A DNA stretch of 64,000 nucleotides from Xestospongia bergquistia (lineage: Eukaryota > Porifera > Demospongiae > Haplosclerida > Petrosiidae). The notes below the pieces were generated by a model. That model had not been told where the DNA came from. It ran no database searches and saw only the letters and a program-made list of their open reading frames with translations. This document shows, one piece after another, positions 11,064 through 23,065 of the stretch. Numbering within the stretch: the first letter of the stretch is position 1; every line of letters starts with the position of its first letter. The stretch covers positions 6,267,001 through 6,331,000 of the forward strand of contig OZ014415.1 of the NCBI GenBank assembly GCA_963965975.1, read 5' to 3'. The translations under genes were made by a program, and so were the position numbers.

Positions 11064-14000
11064 GATCTACAAAGACAAAATTCAAGTCTGCCTCCAAACT
11101 TGTGTTGGCGAATGGCTATAGCAATAAACAATGAGAGGGTTTATTTTAATATGTCACATGATTTGTCTGCAATAGCCATTATTGCTAAAATAGAAAAAGA
11201 TGATGACACTATTCAATCGTTACGTGTTCCATTTCGTGAATTTCAATTTTTTACCTACAATTTTCTTTCACTTGCTGATAATGCACGTCTATTTTTTGAT
11301 CATCTTGGAACTTGTTACAATACAGAAGGATGTCTACTAATAGAAGTGTTTTTCTCATCTTCACATCAAATAATTAATTGCCTTGATAAAATAGATCAAC
11401 TGCAAAATCTCTTTCAACGAGTTTTGTCAAATTTTATAACACAACTGGCCAATATATCAGCAACTTTAGTCATATTTTCTAACTTGGCCTGGAAGCTTCA
11501 CTTAGTTACCAAGGAAACAGCAGAGAGAGCATTTAGTCTTCTTTATCCTGTCAATCCTTCAATTCCTCTTTTTCATGTTAATGATCCTCAAATTTACAAA
11601 ACAATCAGCTTAGCTTACACTGAACTGTTGAGACTGTTTCCTGATTTTCATGGAGTTATTGGGAAACCTGTTCATTTCTACAGACCAGACTATAGCACAG
11701 AGGGACCAAAATTTGATGGTCCCAGTCTAGAACCTTCTAGTGTCCTTCTTACATCTTCAAAAATTACTGACATTAATGAAACATCATCTGATGTCAAAGA
11801 TTCACAGAATGATCTGTTGACTGATCTTCCTGATGACTTATCAGCTGATGAACTGTTACACATTGCAGACAATGTGCCTTATAGCATGGCACCCAATTTA
11901 GGTCGAGCTCTTGGTCTTACAGAAAATGATATTGATAATATTATGTCTCAAATCACTTATAGAAAACCAGAAGTTTTAGTTTATGACATTTTAGAAAAAG
12001 CCAAAACCTCAAATCTAGCAACTCGTAAGCACCTTGCCACAGCTCTGCTCCAAATACGATTCCCTCACATAGCCAACAAAATTGACCCATTATTGAAGAT
12101 TCCAGAGAATGTTTTGCCTACATCCGATGGTGTTCTCCTTGTTGATGGTGATTTAAAGTTCTATGATCGTGAGTTAGCCCATGAGTATTTAAAACAACAA
12201 CAGTCAGTATCATTTTGGTATACTCTTCATGAACAGATAGCATCAATAGTTAGGTCTTCTCTACAGTCTTATGGCATACAAATGGGTACATCATTTGTTT
12301 CAAGCTTCAAAGCAAATATCAGTTTACAAAGTCTGCATCAAGCTTTCCAATTAGCTATTGATATTAAGAACAATGAGTTCGTAGCATTAGTTGAAAAAGA
12401 GTTTATGACTCTTGGCTTTAAAGGTAAATTAGCAGTTTTGTTTCAAATAAATGACCAAGAAGTCACACCTGATGTCTGCATGAGTCTTTATGTACAAGCT
12501 ATTGTGGCAAAATATCAGACAGAAACTTTACTTTCACCTGGCATTGTGCCAGTCACTAGCACCAGTTCACAAACTCCAACCAAACTGCCTGCTATTAAGA
12601 ATGAGCATAAGCTGAAGCAGCCGAAAGTAGTCCAAATGCCATCAGTTATTGGTTTAACTGGTGTGTTTGTCTCTAAAGTAAGCAAAAAAGCACCACAAAA
12701 GCTAAAGTCAATTACAATAGATAATATAACAGTTTCATTTAATGATAAAAATGAGTTGTATTTCTTCATTTGAAAAGGAAACCCTAAAGCTATTGAAATG
12801 ATAAATAATGGCTATACTCTCACAGAGCCTGATGATAATGGTATTTTCCTATTCATCATGCTGCTCAGTATGGGAATAATGAAGCAATTCAAGTTATGCT
12901 TGAGAAGGGTATTAATGTCAATATACTAACTTGAAATTCAGATAAACTGACTCCACTTCATGTTGCTGCAAATCTTGGCCAAACGGTGGTTGTTGAAACT
13001 TTGCTCGCTGCAGGTGCTAACATTGAAGCTTCAACTACATCTGGTTTGACTCCAGTTCGTCTGGCTTCGAACACAAATCATGCTGAAGTAGTCGAGGTTT
13101 TATTGAGTAATGGAGCATTGACAAATGCTTGTGACAAAGATAGAGTTACTTCTCTCCATGTTGCAGCCCATCATGGGAATGTTAGAGTGGTGGAGCTATT
13201 ATTGGAACATGGTTAAAGTCATTAACCAAATGAAGAAATACAACTCATTTTTATCATTAAATGAAAGAGCATTTAGTCATGAAGACTAAATGCTCTCTCT
13301 GCTGTATCGTTGACAATTTTCAAGACAGTGCTTTAAGTTATGCTTTTATCAAACAAATGAAATCAGTTGTGGATTTTCTTTTAAATTTGGGAGCAACTTT
13401 TGATGTTCTTAATGGTAAAGGTCTAGCTGCTTTTCATAGAGCATGTCGCTTTGGTGACGTATCTCAGGTGGCTTTTATGCTCACTATCAATCCTGATGTT
13501 TTAGCTTTTCTTAATGCTTCTTCTATTGATCCCCCAATACATTATGCACTTGAGAATCCACCAGTTTTAGCATTTCTGTTAGAGCATGGTGAAAATCCAA
13601 ACATTTTAGTTAATAACAATGATACCTATTTGCCTGTTCTATATGATGCAATTTTCAGTGGTTACATAGAAAGCACGCAGATCTTACTTACATTTGGTGC
13701 TGATCCAAGCATAGATTTCTTAATTGGAAGTGCACTTCAAATTGCTGTAAGCTCTCCTTATGCTACCGATGAGTTGCTTGCGTCATTACTAAATGCTGGA
13801 GTTAAAATGTTGTTGGGTCCAGATAATGTAACTCCACTTCTAATAGCAGCAGAACAAAACTTTTTAAGTAAAGCAAAAATTTTACTCAATTATGGAGCTA
13901 AAGTTGAAATTGGAAAGGAATCAAATGGATTCACACCTTTTATGGCTGCTGTATATTATAATCACATTGAAATGACAAAGCTCCTGTTAGAACATACAGA

Positions 14001-14766
14001 AGATCCAGATGCAATGAGAACCAAGGATGGGCTTACTCCTCTTTTCATTGCTGTTATTCAAGAAAATTATGAAATACTTGATATTCTTCTGGCAAAGAAA
14101 TGTGATATTGACACTCAAGATGTGATATATGGGAACACTCCATTAATTCATGCTTTACGAAAGAAAAATCTTCAAATTGCACATAAGTTGGTCAGTCTTG
14201 GAGCCAGTTTAAATATAGCTAACAATTGTGGTGCTACACCATTAATAGTGGCCTCTATAAATGTTGGTCAGTTTGCCAGCACTCTTATTGATGCAGGAGC
14301 TGACATTACTGCCCAAACTGAGGATGGTATATCTTCTCTCCATATAGCAGTCATAGGAAGTGATAATGCTTTGTTGACTAAGCTTATAGAGAAAGGTGCA
14401 TCCCTTAATTTCAAGACATCTGATCATCCAAGCCCTATTCATTACGCTGTAAAGAATGAAAACATGTCAGCACTTAAGATGTTTATATCACATGGAGCAA
14501 CTGTCGATGATATGGAAGGATTATTGAAGCATGCCAACAATGAGGAAATGAAGCAGCTTCTACATAACACTATGTCTTCCTCTTTGCCATCACCAGAAAA
14601 AGCTTCACCTAAAATACTACAAACAACAACAACTGAGATTTTCAAAACTCTTGAGTCTCTAAATTTGCCGTTGGATGGTAATTACAAAAATCTTTCAAAC
14701 GATGATGTTGTAGGACTACAAAAAAGGTTGTCTAGCTTGTCTCGCTTTGAGGGTATAGCAGTGTAA
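11064..14766 (+). pseudogene. Death-domain/ankyrin gene, copy A (inactivated)
   Basis: Homologous to intact copy C from its second exon on. The open part (11064-12770) holds the conserved N-terminal region and the death domain (LGRALGLTENDIDNI). It then meets a TGA at 12771 where B and C have CGA, a one-base deletion near 12841, and a second CGA-to-TGA change at 12932. About 0.83 kb of ankyrin repeats is deleted after 13213. It is replaced by roughly 93 bp of filler built partly from inverted copies of 12733-12772 and 11517-11541. From 13307 the frame is open again to the stop at 14764. Both halves read well, so decay may be fairly recent. The copy lies in opposite orientation to B and C. Confidence 0.9.
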
Positions 14767-15324
14767 CTCCTCTGTGATGTTGTTAGTAACTAATTTTTCT
14801 TTAATTTGAATAGTCTTTATATATATATAGGAACTTTTGTAGCATTTAGAAAATGTTTCAGTTAGTAAATCATTTTTGACACAATATTTTTGTGTTTATA
14901 AATTAAAGTTTATGATTTAATTTTGGTTAATATTACTTTTGATACATGTACATGTGTTGGCATTACATAGATCAACCAGTATGTATTTTCTACTTTATTT
15001 TGTATGTGTGGAGCTGAATTGGCTGCAGTTACCTTTGAAACTAAACCAAAATATTATGTTTGTTTTATTGAAACTTACTTCAATTACAAGATCCTGGTGA
15101 TTTGGCCAGGCTATATTTACAAGTAAAAGGACACATCTTGGATACTCTAAAAGAAAAAGGTACAACAAAGCTTTATGAGCTTAGAGGATAGTGTCTGAAT
15201 CCATAGTTACTGTACTTGCAAAACCCAAAATTATTAAAGTTTCTATCAACTATTTGATAGGTATACGCAATCTAATTTTTGCTAAATATAATAGCCTTAA
15301 TTAGTTATGGTGTTCACATTTAGC
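14767..15324. other. 3' flank of ankyrin copy A, no gene seen
   Basis: AT-rich, with a short open stretch near 15080-15190 that matches nothing I recognise. The PAF acetylhydrolase fragment begins at its right edge. Confidence 0.4.
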
Positions 15325-16107
15325 AAAGCTACATCACTAAATATCATTAGAATTTAGCATAGTACCATATGTGACCTGATTAGCGAAAGGGGACCACTTC
15401 TGTCAAAACATTTGCGACCTGATTTGTTAACAAACTACTGTTAAAACATCTCAAATATCTAAGATTTGTATACATACAGTTGCTATATATGCATAATTAT
15501 TCTACATGTATACAAAAAGTGCTTTTTTTTATTTTTTAACAGTGTTTTTTTTCACAAAACAGGCCACAAATGTTTTGACAGAAGTGGTCCCTTTTTACAA
15601 ATCAGGTCACATATATTATGCACTCCTCATCACCAAGTCCATCAAGTAGAGGAATATGTCACTGATATTGTGGATCTTCAAGAAGAAATCTCTTTAGGAA
15701 GGTATGACAAACCTTTAAATTTAGTAGGTGGGCTTCTAAAGGATCAATAATAGATTTCTCAGAGTTGGGCAAAAATCTGAAAAACAAACATACTATCTGT
15801 TTGATTCCTGTGAATTGTTCCATCAATGGTCACAATGTGACAGCTGGAAAAGCAAACTTGGCTTTACAAGTTTCATCATTTGTTGGATAGCATCTGAGGT
15901 TTGATAGGGGTCAATACTATAAATAAAAATCAAGGGCTGACATATACCATTTGTGAAGACCTCTTCTGAGACAGGCATCATCCATGGATCTAGAGTAATG
16001 CCACATTTCAATCTGGGCTCATTAAATAGACACTCAACAATAGCAGCTCCTCCAAGCGAATGTCCCATTATTGATATTGTGTCCTCTTGTAGATGACCTT
16101 TGAACTG
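15325..16107 (-). pseudogene. PAF acetylhydrolase 3' fragment
   Basis: A partial copy of the gene at 30633-31826. It starts in the shared 3' flank (CATCACTAAATATCATTAGA) and runs to just upstream of the nucleophile region, including GHSLGGAA and the LDPWMMP acidic site. A 242-bp MITE is inserted near its 3' end, and a short deletion precedes the His region. At 16107 the homology stops inside the GAAGATCAAAA stretch and FBXO4 sequence begins. No complete product is possible. Confidence 0.9.
15370..15611. mobile_element. 242-bp MITE with TA target duplication
   Basis: Ends TGTGACCTGATT..AATCAGGTCACA with terminal inverted repeats matching over about 55 bp with few mismatches. It is flanked by TA at 15368-15369 and 15612-15613. 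The paralogous locus near 30650 reads ACCATATATTATG without the element, a direct empty site showing a TA duplication. This is typical of Tc1/mariner-type elements. There is no coding capacity. Confidence 0.93.
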
Positions 16108-17100
16108 AAGAAGATCAAAATATAGTTGAGTTTATGAATCTGCCAGTTGGTGTCGTCCTCCATATTGCCTCATATCTTGATGCTAAGTCACTCTGTCATT
16201 TGCAGCAAACTTGTCATCAGTTACACTCTTTGATGAGTGATGAGTTATTATGGAGACAGAGATTGTGGAAGGACTCACATCAATGGCCCATTGTTGGTCA
16301 CTTGTCTCATCCTAAAGTATACCAGGAGGCTTCAGCTGATATGAGTGCCCAAGAAATGTAAAGATGAATCAATGGATGGACAAATGGATAGATAGATTGA
16401 TGGATCAATGGATGGACAAATGGATAGATAGATGTTAATGTTATCCATTAACAAAAAAATTAAGATCTTTTATGCGTCGTCTTCAAGGACATGTTCCCAG
16501 ACTACTCATGTTTGGATCTGGACTGAAAACAGTCCCATTAATAAAACGAATGATAATGGATACCAATTCAGTTTATAAACCTACCGGAATGTTCCCAGGA
16601 AAGGATGGTAAGGAGACATTTAATATCATTTAATAAAAATGATCTACCTTATTTTTCTAACATTATAATTTTATTATGATTTTAGGTATTGGGTCTGGTG
16701 TGTGTCTAAAACATAAGAACAATTCTGTTGATCTCATTACTTTATACACTGCAACAAAGTGAGTAGTTTCCTTTAATTAATGTACATAATTGATGCATTA
16801 AGAGCCTCTTAATAAGGGACATTTCACTATTATGAGGCAGGCACCAATATGATGGCTGACTCTCTATTGTTTTAAGTTCTGAATAAAAGAAAGCTTTAGT
16901 CAGAGTGGTCCAATGATTATAACTGAATTTAATACATATCCTCATAATTAAACAACAATTTATTTCAATGATTCCTTTCTTTAGAATTGAGAGAACTGCA
17001 ACAGCTGCTAGAGGTCAGCATATTAATAAGCTCATTTCAGCCTACAATGAAGATGACCAGTCAGCACCAGATCTTACAGCTCCTGTACAAGAACAAACAG
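16108..17100 (+). pseudogene. FBXO4 pseudogene 1 (exons 1-4, partial)
   Basis: Begins abruptly in the middle of exon 1 (AATATAGTTGAGTTTATG), keeps the F-box, loses most of intron 1 and the start of exon 2, and keeps introns 2 and 3. Within exon 4 it jumps (CAAGAACAA to ACAGTTAATTATTATAACC) straight to the stop region of exon 6 and the 3' flank. Kept introns show a DNA-level copy, not a retrocopy. The left edge is fused to the PAF acetylhydrolase fragment. Confidence 0.92.
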
Positions 17101-17429
17101 TTAATTATTATAACCATGATCACAGAAGTCTGTGTGTGTACCTATTTTTATTTTTGTTCACATTTTATTTCTATATTGTTTGCTGGTATATATTTTCATC
17201 CATTTTATTCTATTGTTTCAACAATCAGAAGAAATACATGATGAAGATGATGATGAAAACAATCACATACACAATACACAAAGAAACTGACACTATAGAT
17301 TGAGTTATATAAACTTCAAAGGCATATGTAGCTGTGTTAAGAGGAAAGATTGTTAGAAAAGTGAAGAGTGGGTGACTACACTTAAGCAAAGAGCTTTGTA
17401 CTTGTCAATGATGGAGATAATGACAAATT

Positions 17430-18120
17430 CTCATTTTTGGAACAGATTCGTGTTTACATCATCTTGCTGAGTCATTTACTATCTTTGTAGATGGAACTTT
17501 CTCAGTGTGTCTATCAATCTTTTACTAAGTTTTTACCATCCACATCATAAATATGGTCAAACATTTCCAATAACATATGCACTACTTCCAAATAAGCAAC
17601 ACCAGACATATAGCTGAGCTTTCATACTCTTTATAGACACTGCTCTGAACAATGGTCTGACACTAAATCCAGAAACATTGCTTTGCAGTTCTCAGCTAGA
17701 TATTGTACAAGCTGGAGCAGTCAATTTCCCAAATGCCACCATCAAGGCTGCTATTATCACTTCATGCAAGCCATCTGATGAAAAGTACAATCACTTAGTT
17801 TAGTAGAAGGGTACAAGTCTAGTAATTAAGACCTCAAGAGATTTGTACAGAAAGTAGTATCAGTGGCATTTTGTACCCCACAGCATGACTTGCTATTCAA
17901 CAAGAGGCTCTGGTATATAACAAGCAGACCATCTAGTAGAATACTTCAATAAAACATGATTGAATGGACAATTCAACATCTAGCAGTGGAACTAATTTGA
18001 TTACACAGGACCAAGAACAAACAACCACCTAGAAGGGTGGCACTCAAAATTAAAGAAATGACTGGCAAGCCTTATCTTAATATTTATGAGCTGATCATGA
18101 CAATGTAATAAAAAAAGAAG
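17430..18120 (+). pseudogene. MULE-type transposase remnant (unit 1)
   Basis: Across several frames the translation follows the MULE transposase domain: FVDGTFSV, a (F/L)TIH segment, YALLPNK-like residues, a DFELAIVQAGA-like block, FPNATIKGCYYHFMQA, and a later NNHLEGWH segment. Many stops and frameshifts prevent expression. It is duplicated at 23793-24470. No terminal repeats were identified. Confidence 0.7.
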
Positions 18121-18239
18121 AGGCAACAACAAGAATGAAGATGACATCCACTTTTACTTTTAATGGATGGCCATTTGAGTCATTTAGCTCTGTTTTTGTA
18201 AGTAAAGTAGCAGAGGAACCAAGTCATTGTTTTTTGTTT

Positions 18240-18485
18240 GCCTCCTAACAGCACATACAAGACCCAACCTCTGAAAAAGGTATGTTTGGACCATTAAAAA
18301 GATTTGGAAAGAAGAGTGCCATTCTTATTTACTAAAAGACACTGGTAAAGTTATTACAAGAAACCAATTCGCAACTCTGTTTGGAAGCTTGGATGAGGGT
18401 CATGACACCACACAACATATTTATATTGAGTGGGTTCAGGATAACTGGAGTATATCCTGTATATATACTTGCAGGTGGCCTATGT
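18240..18485 (+). pseudogene. pogo/Tigger-like transposase C-terminal remnant (unit 1)
   Basis: GPLKK.WK.ECHSYLLKDTGKVITRNQFATLF followed, after a frameshift, by AWMRVMTPHNI and SGFRITGVYPV resembles the end of the DDE_1 catalytic region in pogo/jerky-type transposases. Broken by frameshifts. A copy is at 24590-24842. Confidence 0.65.
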
Positions 18486-18552
18486 AACTCAAAAACAGAA
18501 TGCAGTTAGAACAAGTAGAAAGTTACAATTATACATAAGGTATAATCGTAAC

Positions 18553-18607
18553 TTTTGGAAGGTTTAGAAAATGGACTAGATTGGTTGTTAGCAGCATCTA
18601 ACAATTA
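18553..18607 (+). pseudogene. FBXO4 exon 6 tail (unit 1)
   Basis: Encodes EGLENGLDWLLAASNN and a stop, then the FBXO4 3' flank (ACCATGATCACAGAAG). It is more diverged from FBXO4 exon 6 than the copy at 23400. With the tail at 17099 it flanks the MULE and pogo remnants as a direct repeat. A hairpin precedes it (see 24863-24899 for the perfect version). Confidence 0.8.
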
Positions 18608-18975
18608 ACTATTATAACCATGATCACAGAAGTTTTATATATATACATATATATATGTGTGTGTATTAGGTTTTTATTTTTGTCTATATTAATTTTAATT
18701 TCTATTACTGTGCTGTTTGTGATGTTTCTTCTTTTCAAATATTTAATAGAAATAGGAAATATAACAAGGAAAAATAAGAATCAACTTGCTCTTATATATT
18801 ACTAAAAAAATAAAAAAGATACATCTTCCCACCTATACATTAAACTAACTGAAATATGCTTCTTATAAATAAGTTAGCAAACATTCTACTATATACCTGG
18901 TACTACCATAAATGTTTCTCTATGACATGAATAAGTATTATCTACATCACAAGAATACAGCTCTAGGAACTTTTG

Positions 18976-21900
18976 TTAGGCTTTTACTAATATATCTTGA
19001 AAAGGAGATAAGTTAGACAATTTATTTTGTAGTCCTGCAACATCTTCATTTAAAACATTTTTGTGGTTAAAGTACGGCAGATACAGAGATTCAAGTTTCT
19101 TAAAAATTTCAGTTCTTGTTAATTGCTGCATCTTGGAAGTAGAGTCTTTTTCTGTCAATTTCAAAGAGGAAGATATAGTATTACGTAAAAGCTGCTTTAT
19201 TTCTTCATTGCTGGTATGTTGCAAGAGTCCTCTCATGTCATCAACAGTTGCTCCATGTGATATAAATATCTTCAATGCTGACATATTTTCACCCTTCACA
19301 GCATAGTGAAGAGGGCTTGGATGATCAGATGTCTTGAAATTGAGGGATGCACCTTTCTCTATAAGCTTAGTCAACAAAGCATCATCGTTTTCCACGACTG
19401 CTATATGGAGAGAAGATATACCATCTTCAGTTTGGGCAGTAATGTCAGCTCCTGCATCAATAAGAGTGCTGGCAAACTGACTCCCATATGCAGAGGCCAC
19501 TATTAATGGCGTAACACCACAATTATTAGCTACATTTACACTGGCCCCAAGGCTCATCAACTTTTGTGCCATTTGAACCTTTTTCTGTCGTAAAACATGA
19601 ATTAATGGAGTGTTTCCATATATCCCATCTTGAGTATCAATGTTGCATTTCTTTGCTGCAAAAATATCGAGTATTTCATAATTCTCTTGGATAACTGCAA
19701 TAAATAGAGGAGTAAGCCCATCCTTGGTTCTCATTGTGTCTGGATCATTTGTATATTTTAACAAAAGTTTGGTCATTTCAATGTGATTGTAAAATGCAGC
19801 AGCATGAAGTGGTGTAAATCCATTTGAGTCCTTCCCAATTTCAACTTTAGCTCCATAATCTAATAAAATTTTGGCTTTATTCAAATAGTTTTGCTCTACT
19901 GCTATCAGAAGTGGGATTACATTATCTGGACCCGGCAACATTTCAACACCAGCCTTTAGTAATAACGTGAAGAACTCATCGCTAACATAAGGAGAGCTTA
20001 CAGCAATATGGAGTGCAGTTCCAATAAAGAATTCTGCATTTGGATCTGCACCAAATTCAAGTAAGATTTGTGTGCTTTTTATGTAACCATTGAAAATCGA
20101 TTCATAAAGAATAGGCAAAGGAGTACTGTTATTATAAACTAAAATGTTTGGATTTTCACCTTGCTCTAACAGAAATGCTAAAACTGGTGGATTTAGAAGT
20201 GCATAATGTATTGGGGGATCAGTAGAAGATGCATTGAGAGATGCCACAACATTGGGATTAATGCTGAGCATTAAGGCTACTTGAGATATCTCACCATAAC
20301 GACATGCTACATGAAAAGCAGCTAGACCTTTACCATTAAGAACATCAAAAGTTGCTCCAAGATTTAAAAGAAAATCCACAACTGATTTCATTTGTTTCAT
20401 AAAAGCATAACTTAAAGCACTGTCTTGAAAATTGTCAACGAGATTGATATCTGCTTCGTAATTAAGTAATGTCATCACAGCACTCTCATTGTTCTTGATG
20501 ACACCACCAATCAGAGGAGTTGTCCCACCAATGTTTTGAATATTGACATTGGCTCCCTTTTGACAAAGAAACTCAACCATATCATTTTGAAAACAAAAAA
20601 CAGCTAAATGAAGAGCAGTGTTGCCCTCATTATTTGTGGCATCAATAGCACCATTATGATTTACAATACTGGTTAATATCTTGTAATGTTTTCTAATAAC
20701 AGCCATATGAATAGGGTAAACTATCATGCCAGGCTTAGGAGTAGCCATTTGATTGACATCAGCACCAGAATCTATCAGAAGTTGAGCTATCTCATACTGT
20801 TCATTAATTAAAGCTTTAGCAAGAGGCGATATGTTTTGTGCATTCATCAAGTTTAGATTGACTTTTAATTGTATAAGCTTTTGTACTGCTCTAATATTAC
20901 CCATCCAGACAGCATGGTGTAGTGGTGTACCAATAGTTGGAAAGCATAAGGTAGGATCAGCTCCATGTTTAATGAGGAGTTCAATTAAGTCAACATGATC
21001 CAGTTCACATGCTGCATGAAGTGAAGTTGCTTCTTTCTCAGGATGTACTTCATTGGGATTAGCACCATGCTCTAGTATAACTTCAACCATTTTTATGTCA
21101 CCACCACAATTGAGGCAACATTCTAAAAGTGGAGGATTGAGTGTGTGGCTGGCAGATTTGAGTAACTTGGGACATTTTTGTAGAAATGCTTTTAGCAGAG
21201 TATGTTTTTTAGAAGCTAAGACAAGCTGAAAAGGAGTTATTCCCTGATTGTCATAACACAGAGCATTAGCACCATGTTCTAACAACACCTCTACCACTCT
21301 ACCATTGCCACGATGAACTGCGACATGGAGAGAAGTGACTCCATCTTTGTCACAAGCATTAGGTAATGCTCCTTTCTTCAGTAAAAATTCAACTACGTCA
21401 GCATGATTCATGAAAGAAGCTAGACGAACTGGAGTCAAACCAGATGAAGTTGAAGCTTCAATGTTAGCACCTGCAATAAGCAATGTTTCAACAACAACCC
21501 TTTGGCCAAGATTTGCAGCAACATGAAGTGGAGTCAGTTTATCTGAATTTCGAGTTAGTATATTGACATTAATACCCTTCTCAAGCATAACTTGAATTGC
21601 TTCATTATTCCCATACTGAGCAGCATGATGAATAGGAAAATATCCATTATCATCAGGCTCTGTGAGAGTATAGCCATTATTTATCAGCTCAATAGCTTTA
21701 GGGTTTCCTTTTCGAATAAAGAAATACAACTCATTTTTGTCATCAAACATAACTTTTGTATTATCTACAGTAACTGAGTTTTGCCCATGTAATGCCTTTT
21801 TGCCTACCTTTGGGACAAACACATCAACTGAACCAACAACTGGTGGTATTTGCACATGCATTGCTTTTGGCTGTTGAAGTTTAGGTTCATTCTTAATAGC

Positions 21901-23062
21901 AGGTGGTGGGGTTGCAGTTTGTGAACTAATCCCAGTGATATATTTAGCCACAATGGCTTGTACATATAGACTCATGCAAACTTCAGGTGTGACTTCTTGC
22001 TGATTTATTTGAAACAAAACTGCTAATTTACCTTTAAAGCCAAGAGTCATAAACTCTTTTCAACTAATGCTACAAACACATTGTTTTTAATATCAATTGC
22101 CAATTGGAAAGCTTGATGTAAACTTTGTAAACTGATATTTGCTTTGAAGCTTGAAACAAATGATGTACCCATTTGTATGCCATAAGACTGTAGAGAAGAC
22201 CTAATTATTGATGATATCTTTTCATGAAGACTATACCAAAATGATACTGACTGTTGACGTTTCAAGTACTCATGAGCTAACTCACGATCATAGATCTTTA
22301 AGTCACCATCAACAAGGAGAATGCCATCAGATGTTGGTAAACTATTATCTGGAATCTTCAATGATGGGTCAATCTTCTTGGCTAATTGAGGGTAATGTAT
22401 TTGGAGCAGAGCTGTGGCAAAGTGCTTACGAGTTGCTAGTTTTGATGTTTTGGCTTTTTCTAAAATGTCATAAACTAAAACTTCTGGTTTTCTGTAAGTG
22501 ATTTGAGACATAATATTATCAATATCATTTTCTGTAAGATCAAGAGCTCGACCTAAATTGGGTGCAATGCTATAAGGGACATTGTCTGCAATGTGAAGTT
22601 TTTCTTCAGGTGATAAATCATCAAGGAGACCAGTCAACACTTCATTCTGTAGGTCTTCTGCTTCAATCAATTTATTTGTAATTTTAACATCTTTTGAAGA
22701 TATAGGAAGCACACCAGGAGGTTCTACACTGTGATCTGGTAGTTTTGGACTCTCACTACTATAATTTAGCCTGAAAAAATGAACAGGTTTACCAGTAACT
22801 CCACTAAAAGCAGGAAACAGCTCCAAAAGCTCTGTATAAGCTTGGTTGAGAGTTTTGTAAATTTGAGGATCATTGACATGAAAAAGAGGAATTGAAGGAT
22901 TGACAGGATAAAGAAGACTAAATGCTCTCTCTGCTGTTTCCTTGGTGACTAAGTGAAGCTTCCAGGCCAAGTTAGAAAATATGACTAAAGTTGTTGATAT
23001 ATCAGCCAGTTGTGTTATAAAATTTGACAGAACTTTTTGATAGAGATCTCGCAATTGATCTA
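18976..23062 (-). pseudogene. Death-domain/ankyrin gene, copy B (inactivated)
   Basis: Almost identical to copy C from about residue 146 to the end. Two lesions make it a pseudogene. The 5' end is cut at 23062, where FBXO4 exon 5 sequence begins, so exon 1 and the N-terminal region are lost. A one-base deletion in a T run at 22057-22060 (four T against five in C) shifts the frame, giving VEKSL-stop instead of VEKEFMTLGF. The 1024-residue C-terminal part with all the ankyrin repeats is still open, implying recent loss. A shortened product from an internal start cannot be ruled out. Confidence 0.85.
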
Positions 23063-23065
23063 TGT

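Larger units (their letters stand above)
17099..23062. repeat. Tandem segmental duplication, unit 1
   Basis: Nearly identical to 23461-29421 at an offset of about 6.36 kb. Each unit contains FBXO4 3' flank, MULE-type fragment, pogo-type fragment, a second FBXO4 tail and a minus-strand ankyrin gene. Differences are scattered point changes and short indels, for example about 24 bp present near 17507 and absent near 23870. Homology ends at 23062 inside the ankyrin N-terminal region. Confidence 0.9.

Noticed and set aside
16108..17100. Second functional FBXO4 gene
   Set aside because: The first half of exon 1 and parts of exons 2 and 4 to 6 are missing.
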